This document shows, piece after piece, positions 1 to 7,674 of a stretch of DNA of 14,543 nucleotides; positions within the stretch are counted from its first letter, which is position 1; every line of letters starts with the position of its first letter. Below the pieces are notes generated by a model. It worked only from the letters and a program-made list of their open reading frames with translations, was not told where the DNA came from and did no database searches. The stretch comes from Cyclobacteriaceae bacterium (GTDB taxonomy: Bacteria > Bacteroidota > Bacteroidia > Cytophagales > Cyclobacteriaceae). The stretch covers positions 1-14,543 of the forward strand of contig JANQPK010000224.1 of assembly GCA_028289505.1 (NCBI GenBank), in the 5' to 3' direction. A program made the translations under genes and the position numbers.

Positions 1-306
1 ATACCTGAGCAGTTAGATATGGCAGCAACTTCATTGGGCAGTTCCACCCTTTCCAGACTTTTCCGCGTGCATCTGCCCTTGCTAAGGCCGGTATTGATCG
101 GGGCTTTTATCATGGTTTTTGTGGATGTGGCCAAAGAACTGCCTTTAACCTTAATTCTACGTCCCTTCAACTTTGAGACCTTAGCTACCAATGCCTTTCA
201 ATACGCAAAAGATGAAATGGCCCCCAGGTCCGCACCCTCCAGCCTTCTTATTATCTTTGTGAGCGCAGTACCGGTATATTTTTTAAACAAACTATTACCC
301 AGATAG
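1..306 (+). CDS. ABC transporter permease, Fe(III)-type (3' end only)
   Basis: This is the C-terminal part of an inner-membrane permease of a binding-protein-dependent ABC importer; the frame is open to the first base, so the gene starts upstream of the window and the Met codon at 19 is internal. The cytoplasmic EAA loop that docks on the ATPase is visible: AATSLG, nine residues, then VHLP, matching the A-A-x3-G-x9-[IV]-x-L-P signature. Two hydrophobic segments follow, one near PVLIGAFIMVFVDVA and one near SSLLIIFVSAVPVYFL. The segment between them (LPLTLILRPFNFETLA) resembles the FbpB/FutB iron(III) permease group. The stop TAG shares its G with the GTG start of the ATPase gene, so the two are translationally coupled. 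The substrate assignment to ferric iron is inferred from family resemblance; thiamine or another anion-like substrate cannot be excluded. Confidence 0.85.
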   Translation: MPEQLDMAATSLGSSTLSRLFRVHLPLLRPVLIGAFIMVFVDVAKELPLTLILRPFNFETLATNAFQYAKDEMAPRSAPSSLLIIFVSAVPVYFLNKLLPR

Positions 307-1307
307 TGCTTCAAGTCGAAAAAATTAAAAAAAGCTACCACAAGCTTGAGGTACTAAAAGAGGTATCCTTCTCATTAAAGCACGGTGAAATCCTATCGCT
401 GGCTGGTGAGAGTGGATGCGGCAAGAGCACCTTGCTGCGGATCATTGCGGGTCTGGAACACGCAGATCAGGGCGGTGTGCACTTTAATGGAATTGATATC
501 ACCAGGGTAAGCCCCGAAAAGCGTCGATTTGGATTTGTATTCCAAAACCTGTCCTTATTTCCTCACCTTACTGTAAAAGAGAATGTCTTTTTCGGGCTAA
601 AACGCGCTCAGCGTACCACTGCTAAATTGAATAACATTCTGACCATGACCGGCATGACCGGCTACCAGGATCGCTATCCTCACCAACTTTCCGGCGGTCA
701 GCAGCAACGTATCGCCCTGGCCAGAACACTGGCTACCGACCCTGAACTACTGCTGCTTGATGAGCCTTTTAGTAGCTTAGATCCGATATTAAAGACTAAG
801 TTGAGAGATGAAGTATTTGGCTTGTTGCGAGAACTGCGCATTACTACCGTTTTGGTAAGTCATCAAGCTGATGACTCATTTCTGATCGCCGATCAATTGG
901 CGGTAATGAAAGAGGGGCAAATTGTGCAATCTGGATCTCCTTCAACCATCTATCAAAGACCTCATTCTCTCTATGTGGCGGACTTATTTGGGGCCAGTGT
1001 GGTTTTGGATGGTGTCAATAAAGAAGGGAGGGCTTCCACAGCTTTTGGTACCTTGAACCTAGTTGACCTACCAAGCAGATTTAAACTCCTGATCAGACCA
1101 GAGAATATTTCAGTTTCGGATGCTGATGACTTTACCCTTTGCGGCCGAATTCGTCATAAGGCATTCAAAGGACCTCATGATCTATTGACCATACAATCAA
1201 ACCATGGCAACGCCACCTTTTCGTTAGAAACGGAACGTAGTCAGTATCAGGTAAATGATGTCATTTACCTGAAGGTCCCTCCTGAATGTGTGCTGATAAT
1301 GGGCTAA
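306..1307 (+). CDS. ABC transporter ATP-binding protein, Fe(III)/FbpC-like with TOBE domain
   Basis: This is the cytoplasmic ATPase that powers the importer whose permease ends immediately upstream. All nucleotide-binding motifs are intact: Walker A GESGCGKST (residues 34-42), Q-loop Gln80 in FVFQ, signature LSGGQQQR (128-135), Walker B LLLLDEP ending at 154, D-loop SSLD (156-159) and switch His186. Residues from about 225 to 333 form a C-terminal regulatory TOBE-type region with the typical RPENI motif at 264-268. The 333-residue length fits the FbpC/PotA/ModC subfamily. The start is GTG at 306, one base overlapping the permease stop (TAGTG); no later Met would keep the first beta strand. 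Together with the permease it suggests an iron(III) importer; the periplasmic binding protein is expected upstream of the window and is not seen. Confidence 0.95.
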   Translation: MLQVEKIKKSYHKLEVLKEVSFSLKHGEILSLAGESGCGKSTLLRIIAGLEHADQGGVHFNGIDITRVSPEKRRFGFVFQNLSLFPHLTVKENVFFGLKRAQRTTAKLNNILTMTGMTGYQDRYPHQLSGGQQQRIALARTLATDPELLLLDEPFSSLDPILKTKLRDEVFGLLRELRITTVLVSHQADDSFLIADQLAVMKEGQIVQSGSPSTIYQRPHSLYVADLFGASVVLDGVNKEGRASTAFGTLNLVDLPSRFKLLIRPENISVSDADDFTLCGRIRHKAFKGPHDLLTIQSNHGNATFSLETERSQYQVNDVIYLKVPPECVLIMG

Positions 1308-1313
1308 CAAGTA

Positions 1314-1321
1314 TATTTTTG
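1314..1321 (+). promoter_or_regulatory. candidate Bacteroidota -7 promoter box
   Basis: The octamer TATTTTTG fits the Bacteroidota -7 consensus TAnnTTTG exactly and lies 37 bases before the ATG of the PhoD-like gene, inside the only spacer of the upstream gene run longer than 5 bases. The matching -33 TTTG box is weak: the best candidate is TGTG at 1289-1292. It would give a leader of roughly 30 bases and allow the phosphatase and protease genes to be transcribed separately from the transporter. A match this short in AT-rich DNA can arise by chance. Confidence 0.35.
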
Positions 1322-1358
1322 TAGATTTAGCGCCATGTCAATCTTTACCAACTAGAGC

Positions 1359-3902
1359 ATGAAAAAAATAATTGTTATTACCTGGGTGGCAATGCTGATT
1401 GTTTCATGCCAACAGAAACCTCATCTTTTTGAAAAGCACTGGGGACCAAGTGAAGAAAGGGTCTGGATAGGGCCTGAGTTTTGGGCCAACCGTTTACAGG
1501 ATTGGAAAGTACAAAATGGCAGGCTGGAATGTGTTGCAGCTGACCACCAACTGCAAATGCGAACCGCGCATTTAATCAGATTCCGGCTGGATAGCACCGA
1601 TGGCGACTTCTCAGCATCAGTGCAAATGGGTGCCTTGCAATCGGTACAAAACCAGGACGCTGCAGCAGGGCTGCTAATCGGTGCAGGACCTGATATTGAT
1701 GTTTGGGGTGCTTCACTGATACAACAAAAAACCGGACCTGGCGGAGGGTACTTTGCTGGAGTATCTGCTACGGGTCAACTGTTCTTGAAAGATATGGAAA
1801 CCGGTCGCACCTTAGATTCACTGAGTCTCTCACCAAGTGATCAATACCACCTTAAAGCAAGATTATCCGGAGATCCAGAGGGCGGTTATAGACTGATTTT
1901 AGAAGTTAATAGGGAACAACTGGTGTATCCTGGTATTTCAAACCATCGAGTACGAGGTAACATCGCCTTGGTTTCTCATCCCGGTACTGGAGATAAGCCG
2001 GGCACCTTTTGGTTTAATAGTTTTCGAACCCATGGAACTAAATTGATTGAATTTGATCATAGTGCGGGTCCTATTATCAGCAGCCAATATACACTGAGTG
2101 ACAACACCCTGAATATGACCGCGCAGATGGTTCCAATGGGTAAAAATGATCCGCAATCAGTAAGGCTCGAAATCAGAAAATCCGACCAATGGGAAACAAT
2201 TGCTGAATCCGACATGGTAGTGCCGGGATATACAGCTCATTTCCGGGTTGCTGAATGGGAATCGGATCGGGATATCCCCTATCGTGTAGCCTATGATTAC
2301 CCTGATTATGAAGGCCAGGTAAATTCCCATTGGGAGGGCATTATCAGACATAATCCTGTTGAAAAGAATGAAATTGTGGTGGCCGGATTTACTGGCAATC
2401 ACAACGTGGCTCATCCGGGCCTTTCAGGAGTAGAAGGAACCTTTAATTTTGATGATAGTGGTATTTGGTACCCTCACACTGAATTGGTAGATAACGTAAA
2501 GCTGCATCAGCCCGATCTTTTATTCTTCAGTGGTGACCAGGTGTATGAGGGCCGCAGTCCCACTTTTCCCGATACCGAAAATTATGAACTGGATTACCTA
2601 TACAAATGGTATTTGTACTGTCTTGCTTATCGAGAATTAACCCGAGGTATACCTACTGTCTCCATTCCGGACGATCACGATGTTTATCAGGGCAACCTCT
2701 GGGGTCAGGGTGGCCGTGCTACTGATAAAGATGATAAAGGCGGATATGTTCATCCTGCATGGTTTGTAAAGATGGTTGAACGTACTCAAGTGGGAAACTT
2801 ACCCGAGCCTTATGACCCCACCCCTGTGGATCAGGGAATTGGTGTTTACTACACCTCAATTGACTATGGAGGGATAGGATTTGCAGTTCTGGAAGATCGT
2901 AAATTCAAATCAGGATGTGCGGATAATCCTTTTATCTCACGTGGCAGACCTGACCATGTAATTGACCCACTTTTTGATAAAAAGAAGATCGATCTACCAG
3001 GTAAAAAACTATTGGGAGATAGACAACTGGAGTTTCTTGACCATTGGGTCACCGATTGGAAAGGGCATGAAATGAAGATGGCGTTGTCTCAGACAGTATT
3101 TGCCAACATGTCTACCCACCATGGTGGTGACCTGTTTCGTCTAATAGCGGATCTCGATTCCGATGGCTGGCCACAGACCGGAAGAAATAAGGCTATCGAT
3201 GCCTTGCGCAAGGGTTATGTATTTCATCTGGCTGGTGATCAGCACCTTGCTTCTATTGTGCATCATGGTGTAGATACCTGGGATGACGGGATCTTCTCCT
3301 TCTGTGTCCCCTCAGTAGCAAACTTCTACCCTCGTGCATGGTGGCCAGAGGTTGAAGGAAAAAACAGGCCCGAGGGAGGGGAGCAAAACATGGGACAACA
3401 TCTTGATGGGTTTGGCAATCACGTAACCGTATATGCCGTGACCAATCCTACCGCTTTCACCAATAAATCCACCAACAAGCAACCACTAATTCTGCACGAT
3501 AAGATGCCCGGCTATGGAATCGTGAGATTGAACAAGCCAGAAAAGACCATCACTATGGAATGTTGGCCTCGTTATGCCAATCCAGACCATGATGATCAGC
3601 AGTATGCAGGATGGCCTAAGACCATTAGCCAATTTGATAACTACCATAGGGAAGCCTATGATTTCCTGCCCACACTGGTATTTGAAGAAATAGATCTACC
3701 AGTAATCGAGATCATCAATGAGAATAATAATGAACTAGTGTACGCCATAAGGGTTAATAGTAAAAGCTACCAGCCCAAGGTTTTTGAGAAAGGAACCTAT
3801 ACTATTAAGGTAAGCAATCCTGAAACTGAAATAGAACGGGTATTTTCAGGTATAAACGCTCCCGGAGCCATGGATAAGTCCATTTCAGTTACTATTAATT
3901 GA
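1359..3902 (+). CDS. PhoD-like metallophosphatase lipoprotein with N-terminal beta-sandwich domain
   Basis: This is a predicted exported phosphoesterase of the alkaline phosphatase D (PhoD) metallophosphatase group. The N-terminus is a lipoprotein signal (KK, hydrophobic core, lipobox IVSC with Cys17), so it should be anchored in the envelope. Residues about 40-230 look like a concanavalin/LamG-type beta sandwich, about 235-330 like the Fn3-like domain that precedes PhoD catalytic domains, and about 337-760 form the phosphatase core. Metal ligand motifs visible are SGDQVYE (Asp393), IPDDHDVYQGN (Asp439, His440, Asp441) and LAGDQHLAS (His629). The usual first core motif is unusual (FTGNHN at 344-349). 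About 85 further residues end in a beta-rich tail. At 847 residues it is much longer than Bacillus PhoD (under 600). PhoD enzymes use iron and calcium, which could connect it with the adjacent importer. The substrate is unknown; a phosphodiester is likely. Confidence 0.83.
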   Translation: MKKIIVITWVAMLIVSCQQKPHLFEKHWGPSEERVWIGPEFWANRLQDWKVQNGRLECVAADHQLQMRTAHLIRFRLDSTDGDFSASVQMGALQSVQNQDAAAGLLIGAGPDIDVWGASLIQQKTGPGGGYFAGVSATGQLFLKDMETGRTLDSLSLSPSDQYHLKARLSGDPEGGYRLILEVNREQLVYPGISNHRVRGNIALVSHPGTGDKPGTFWFNSFRTHGTKLIEFDHSAGPIISSQYTLSDNTLNMTAQMVPMGKNDPQSVRLEIRKSDQWETIAESDMVVPGYTAHFRVAEWESDRDIPYRVAYDYPDYEGQVNSHWEGIIRHNPVEKNEIVVAGFTGNHNVAHPGLSGVEGTFNFDDSGIWYPHTELVDNVKLHQPDLLFFSGDQVYEGRSPTFPDTENYELDYLYKWYLYCLAYRELTRGIPTVSIPDDHDVYQGNLWGQGGRATDKDDKGGYVHPAWFVKMVERTQVGNLPEPYDPTPVDQGIGVYYTSIDYGGIGFAVLEDRKFKSGCADNPFISRGRPDHVIDPLFDKKKIDLPGKKLLGDRQLEFLDHWVTDWKGHEMKMALSQTVFANMSTHHGGDLFRLIADLDSDGWPQTGRNKAIDALRKGYVFHLAGDQHLASIVHHGVDTWDDGIFSFCVPSVANFYPRAWWPEVEGKNRPEGGEQNMGQHLDGFGNHVTVYAVTNPTAFTNKSTNKQPLILHDKMPGYGIVRLNKPEKTITMECWPRYANPDHDDQQYAGWPKTISQFDNYHREAYDFLPTLVFEEIDLPVIEIINENNNELVYAIRVNSKSYQPKVFEKGTYTIKVSNPETEIERVFSGINAPGAMDKSISVTIN

Positions 3903-4717
3903 AATCCCTTAACTCCAATCTACCCACCAGTATCTTGGTTACCTTCGGGTTCTTGGTGCTATTGCTCCTACCATTTGAGCCATTATTGTCGCTATTGGGT
4001 TTTGGTAGGTTTGTTTCAGAGCACCTGGGAGATACCCTGAAGAACCTATTCATTGTGATCTTCGGAGTAGTGATGATCAGGCGCTTTGGTTACCGCAGAA
4101 TGTCTGGATTAACCAAATTCCGGCCCGAAAATCTGTATTTAATCATCATCCCATTTTACTTTATCCTAGCAGGTCCTGCGGAATATTGGCTGTTGAATTA
4201 TCAATTCCATCAAATTGATCCCATGCATATTCTGGTATTGTTAGTATCAACCCTATCCGTAGGCTTTTCTGAAGAAATCATTTTTCGAGGTTTCGTATTA
4301 ACAAATTTGATCGAAGGTAAAAGTAGTGGACAATCTATAGCTGTACCAATACTAATCTCATCGGCCTTATTCGGAATCCTCCACTTCCTGAATTTATTTC
4401 AAGCTGATGCTCATATAATCACAGTGCTGGCCCAGGTAGTTTATGCCACCATGTTCGGGATAGGTTTTGGGGTCATCCTGTTAAGATCTGGAAGCATTTA
4501 TCCTATTGGTTTTGTGCATGGCCTTATCAATTTCTTTTCTAGTTGGGACCAATTACCTGGAGCAGTGGAACCCACAAATGTGAACGATTTTAAAACCTGG
4601 GAAGCGTTCATCAGCGTGGTGATTGTATTGCCCTTTTTCCTGTATATGGTTTCTCAGATAAAGAGCATTAGCCTAAATGGCAAGCACCAGATAGGACAGG
4701 CAACTGAGGAAGAATGA
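3899..4717 (+). CDS. CPBP/CAAX-type intramembrane metalloprotease
   Basis: This is a polytopic membrane protein of the CPBP (Abi, CAAX-protease-like) family, which cleaves substrates within or near the membrane. Family motifs are intact: glutamate pair and arginine SEEIIFR (Glu125, Glu126, Arg130), FGILH (Phe158 to His162) and the third motif GFVHGLINF (His207, Asn211). Hydrophobic segments cover roughly residues 11-35, 48-60, 79-97, 110-123, 147-165, 175-196 and 233-250. The only start that keeps the first membrane segment complete is TTG at 3899, overlapping the preceding stop in TTGA; the first in-frame ATG lies near codon 59 and would remove one or two helices. The overlap implies translational coupling to the phosphatase lipoprotein gene. 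In bacteria the family includes prenyl-protein-protease-like enzymes and bacteriocin immunity proteins; no substrate can be named here. Confidence 0.85.
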   Translation: MKSLNSNLPTSILVTFGFLVLLLLPFEPLLSLLGFGRFVSEHLGDTLKNLFIVIFGVVMIRRFGYRRMSGLTKFRPENLYLIIIPFYFILAGPAEYWLLNYQFHQIDPMHILVLLVSTLSVGFSEEIIFRGFVLTNLIEGKSSGQSIAVPILISSALFGILHFLNLFQADAHIITVLAQVVYATMFGIGFGVILLRSGSIYPIGFVHGLINFFSSWDQLPGAVEPTNVNDFKTWEAFISVVIVLPFFLYMVSQIKSISLNGKHQIGQATEEE

Positions 4718-4818
4718 GCAAATACGGTCCGAAATAAATGTTTCTCAAAGGCTTTATAGTAAAAAGAATATAGGTTAATTTCAGCCTCTTCATCAATCAA
4801 AAAACCAATAATTAGCAT

Positions 4819-7590
4819 ATGGGTCAAGATATTAGCGCCGTCACCCTGGAGATAATGGAACGCGAAATAGGTAAGCCATACCGCGATCTGAGATTCTTAC
4901 TGGAAGCTTTGGCAGAGTCTTTTCGAGATAATGGTGAACCTGAGATGGCTCGGGCTATTCCCTGGATTAATGGTAATAACTCTCGAAATCAACCGGATTT
5001 CTCCAAACAGGTGCAGCTTTACTCATTGGTCTTTCAGCTAATTAATATGGTAGAGATTAACCATGCGGTACAAAATCGACGTTCCGTAGAGGACACCGAT
5101 TTAGCCGGAGTGAAAGGCTTGTGGGCTCGTACCGTTAAGGACCTAAGGGATAAGGGCGTCTCTTTACGGAAAATTACCACAGAGATGCAACACATATCTG
5201 TGGAACCAGTCTTGACGGCCCATCCTACAGAAGCTAAACGCACTACTGTACTTGAGCACCACCGAGAGCTTTATTTGTTACTGGTGCTGTTGGAAAACTC
5301 CATGTATTCCAAACAGGAACAGCAGAATATTCGAAATAACATCAAACTCTCTTTATACCGACTGTGGAAAACCGGTGAGATCTACCTTGAAAAACCGGAT
5401 ATCACTTCTGAATTCCGTAACATCCTGCATTATCTGGTAAACGTGTTTCCAGAGGTGATCCCCATTGTGGACAGGCGCCTGGAGCAAGCGATAGAGGCCC
5501 TTGAGGGCAAAGGGGAGGCTGTAAAAAAGCAGCATTCTTATCCAAAGATCACTTTCGGAAATTGGGTAGGCGGCGACCGAGATGGACACCCCCTGGTTAC
5601 TGCAAAGGTAACTCAGGAGACCTTGCTGGCACTTCGACTTAACGCCTTCGTAGTAATTCGCCGGAAGTTGATGGTATTAGTACGCCGGCTTAGCTTTAGC
5701 CACGATATCAAGGATTGTTCCAGGAAATATCAAAAACGGCTCACCGCTATGTGCCAAGAATTAGGCGAAAAGGGTGCAGAGGAGCTCCAACGTAACAAGG
5801 GAGAGGCTTTTAGACAGCTTCTTCATTTAATGGTATCCAAGCTTCCTGTAGATACTGAGCGCGGACATGCCACCAGATTGGCCGAGCAACCCGGCCATTA
5901 CCGACACTCTTCTCATTTAATTGATGATCTAAAACTATTACAGCAGGAGTTATTGGATTATGGAGCCAAAACTGTGGCCTATGACGACGTTAAGGAAGCC
6001 ATTCGAATTGTCGAAGTATTTGGTTTCCATTTGGCGGCCCTGGACATTAGACAAAACAGTGCATTTCATGAAAAAGCGGTGACTCAATTGCTAGAGGCCG
6101 CTCATTTGAAGGATACTAAATTTGATACCTGGCCTGAAGAGAAGAGGAATAAATTCCTGTTAGAAGAGCTTGAACTAGCGCGACCGTTTGTACATCCACT
6201 CTCTGCACTTGATGATCAAGCCAAAACGGTTATGGAGTGTTATCGGGCAGTTGAAAAACACAGCTCTAAGTATGGTTTTAATTGTATTGGATCCTTTATT
6301 GTGAGTATGACCCGATCGTTCTCTGACCTCATGGTGGTTTACCTTCTGGCCAGAGAAGCGGGATTGACATTCATGGGTGAAGATGGCCTGGTATCTAAGG
6401 TACATGTAGTTCCATTACTGGAAACCATAGATGATTTAGAAAACGGCCCGTTGATTATGGAAGAGTACTTTTCCACTCCAATTGTAATCCGTTCCTTGAA
6501 ATACCAGCAGGAAAGTCACGGATGGAAACGGCCCCTGCAACAAATCATGGTAGGTTACAGCGACAGCAACAAGGATGGTGGTATCATTGCCAGCCAGTGG
6601 CACTTATATAAAGCACAGTACCGACTAGTGGAACTGGGAGAACGTTTCGGCATAGACATACGGTTTTTCCATGGCAAAGGAGGTTCTATAAGCCGAGGTG
6701 CGGGGCCTACTCATTATTTTATTAAAGCATTGCCTGACGGATCGCCGAATGGCAACATCCGGTTGACTGAGCAAGGTGAAACCATTGCACAAAAATATGC
6801 CAATAAAGTCAACGCTGCCTACAATCTGGAACTTCTGGCGGCCAATACACTCTCAAAAACCTTATTGGACCGAAAAGAAAGACACAAGTTCCATAAAAAC
6901 GCAGATGTTATTGAATGGCTGGCCAAAGAAAGCAAAGCAAGCTACGAAGCCCTAATCAAATCCGAAGGATTTGTCCCCTACTTCAGGGGAGCCACCCCTA
7001 TTGATGCCATCGAAAATAGCAAGATTGGTTCTCGGCCGGCAAAACGTACAGGGGCCAGCACTTTGGAGGATCTCCGGGCTATTCCTTGGGTATTCTCATG
7101 GAGCCAATCGCGGTACCATATGACTAGTTGGTTTGGATTGGGATCTGCTTTGAAGAAAATGAAAATTGAGCAGCCGAAGTACTACAAGACCCTCAAAAAA
7201 TCACTTAAAAGCGATGATTTTTTGAGGTACGTTTTTACCAACGTCGACACCAGTCTGGCTGCTACGGATGAAACCATCATGAGGCAATACGCCAATCTGG
7301 TTCAGGAAAAAGAACTAAAAGAGAATTACCTTTCCAGATTCCTGGAGGAATTAAGCCTGGCTCGAGAATATGTGGGAGATCTGCTGGATAAAAGCTTCAA
7401 GGAAAGACGTAAAAACCATTTCTATTCAACTCAACTTAGGGCAAGCTTAATGGACATTTTGCATGAAAAGCAAGTCGAGTTGCTAAATAATTGGCGCAAT
7501 GAGAAATCAAAAAATCAATCAGAGGAGATACAGATGGATCTCTTACTGACCATTAATGCCATTGCTGGTGCCAACCGGAATACTGGGTAG
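4819..7590 (+). CDS. ppc: phosphoenolpyruvate carboxylase
   Basis: The cytoplasmic enzyme makes oxaloacetate from phosphoenolpyruvate and bicarbonate, replenishing the TCA cycle. It is full length (923 residues; E. coli 883). Catalytic landmarks are present: LTAHPTE with His135 (E. coli His138), GGDRDGHP (251-258), LDIRQ with Arg411 (Arg396), GYSDSNKDGG, IGSRPAKR (736-743) and RAIPWVFSWSQSR with Arg765 (Arg713). The invariant C-terminal NTG ends the chain. Two positions differ from E. coli: the glycine loop reads FHGKGGSISRG, placing Lys620 where Arg581 sits while keeping Arg626 (Arg587), and VFTNVD puts Asn808 where the aspartate-binding Lys773 sits. Arg874 and Asn921 match the other aspartate ligands Arg832 and Asn881. 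The 101-base upstream spacer holds no clear promoter box or Shine-Dalgarno sequence. The gene is convergent with the next one. Confidence 0.97.
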   Translation: MGQDISAVTLEIMEREIGKPYRDLRFLLEALAESFRDNGEPEMARAIPWINGNNSRNQPDFSKQVQLYSLVFQLINMVEINHAVQNRRSVEDTDLAGVKGLWARTVKDLRDKGVSLRKITTEMQHISVEPVLTAHPTEAKRTTVLEHHRELYLLLVLLENSMYSKQEQQNIRNNIKLSLYRLWKTGEIYLEKPDITSEFRNILHYLVNVFPEVIPIVDRRLEQAIEALEGKGEAVKKQHSYPKITFGNWVGGDRDGHPLVTAKVTQETLLALRLNAFVVIRRKLMVLVRRLSFSHDIKDCSRKYQKRLTAMCQELGEKGAEELQRNKGEAFRQLLHLMVSKLPVDTERGHATRLAEQPGHYRHSSHLIDDLKLLQQELLDYGAKTVAYDDVKEAIRIVEVFGFHLAALDIRQNSAFHEKAVTQLLEAAHLKDTKFDTWPEEKRNKFLLEELELARPFVHPLSALDDQAKTVMECYRAVEKHSSKYGFNCIGSFIVSMTRSFSDLMVVYLLAREAGLTFMGEDGLVSKVHVVPLLETIDDLENGPLIMEEYFSTPIVIRSLKYQQESHGWKRPLQQIMVGYSDSNKDGGIIASQWHLYKAQYRLVELGERFGIDIRFFHGKGGSISRGAGPTHYFIKALPDGSPNGNIRLTEQGETIAQKYANKVNAAYNLELLAANTLSKTLLDRKERHKFHKNADVIEWLAKESKASYEALIKSEGFVPYFRGATPIDAIENSKIGSRPAKRTGASTLEDLRAIPWVFSWSQSRYHMTSWFGLGSALKKMKIEQPKYYKTLKKSLKSDDFLRYVFTNVDTSLAATDETIMRQYANLVQEKELKENYLSRFLEELSLAREYVGDLLDKSFKERRKNHFYSTQLRASLMDILHEKQVELLNNWRNEKSKNQSEEIQMDLLLTINAIAGANRNTG

Positions 7591-7674
7591 AATGTTTAAT
7601 GTCCAATTTTGAATGTTCAATGTTCAATACCTGGAGATTTGAGATTGGAGATCATAGATTGAACATTCAAATTC
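7591..7674. repeat. degenerate 7-base word array between convergent genes
   Basis: The 84 bases from the first base after the ppc stop codon read as twelve heptads without a break: AATGTTT, AATGTCC, AATTTTG, AATGTTC, AATGTTC, AATACCT, then GGAGATT, TGAGATT, GGAGATC, ATAGATT, then GAACATT and CAAATTC. The first block shares AAT at its start, the second shares the GAT core, and GAACATT is the exact reverse complement of AATGTTC. The last words contain the TGA stop codon of the CNNM gene (7667-7669), so the array runs into that coding end. Its function is unknown. Confidence 0.8.
7608..7671. terminator. 14-base inverted repeat, possible bidirectional terminator
   Basis: TTTGAATGTTCAAT at 7608-7621 is perfectly complementary to ATTGAACATTCAAA at 7658-7671, with a 36-base loop. 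It lies between two convergent genes, where a bidirectional transcription stop would be expected. The stem is AT-rich, the loop long and no clear T-run follows, so it is a weak candidate as an intrinsic terminator. It may simply result from heptad words present in both orientations. Confidence 0.35.

Noticed and set aside
4718..4818. Promoter or terminator in the spacer before ppc.
   Set aside because: I found no convincing TAnnTTTG box, T-run hairpin or repeat in these 101 bases.
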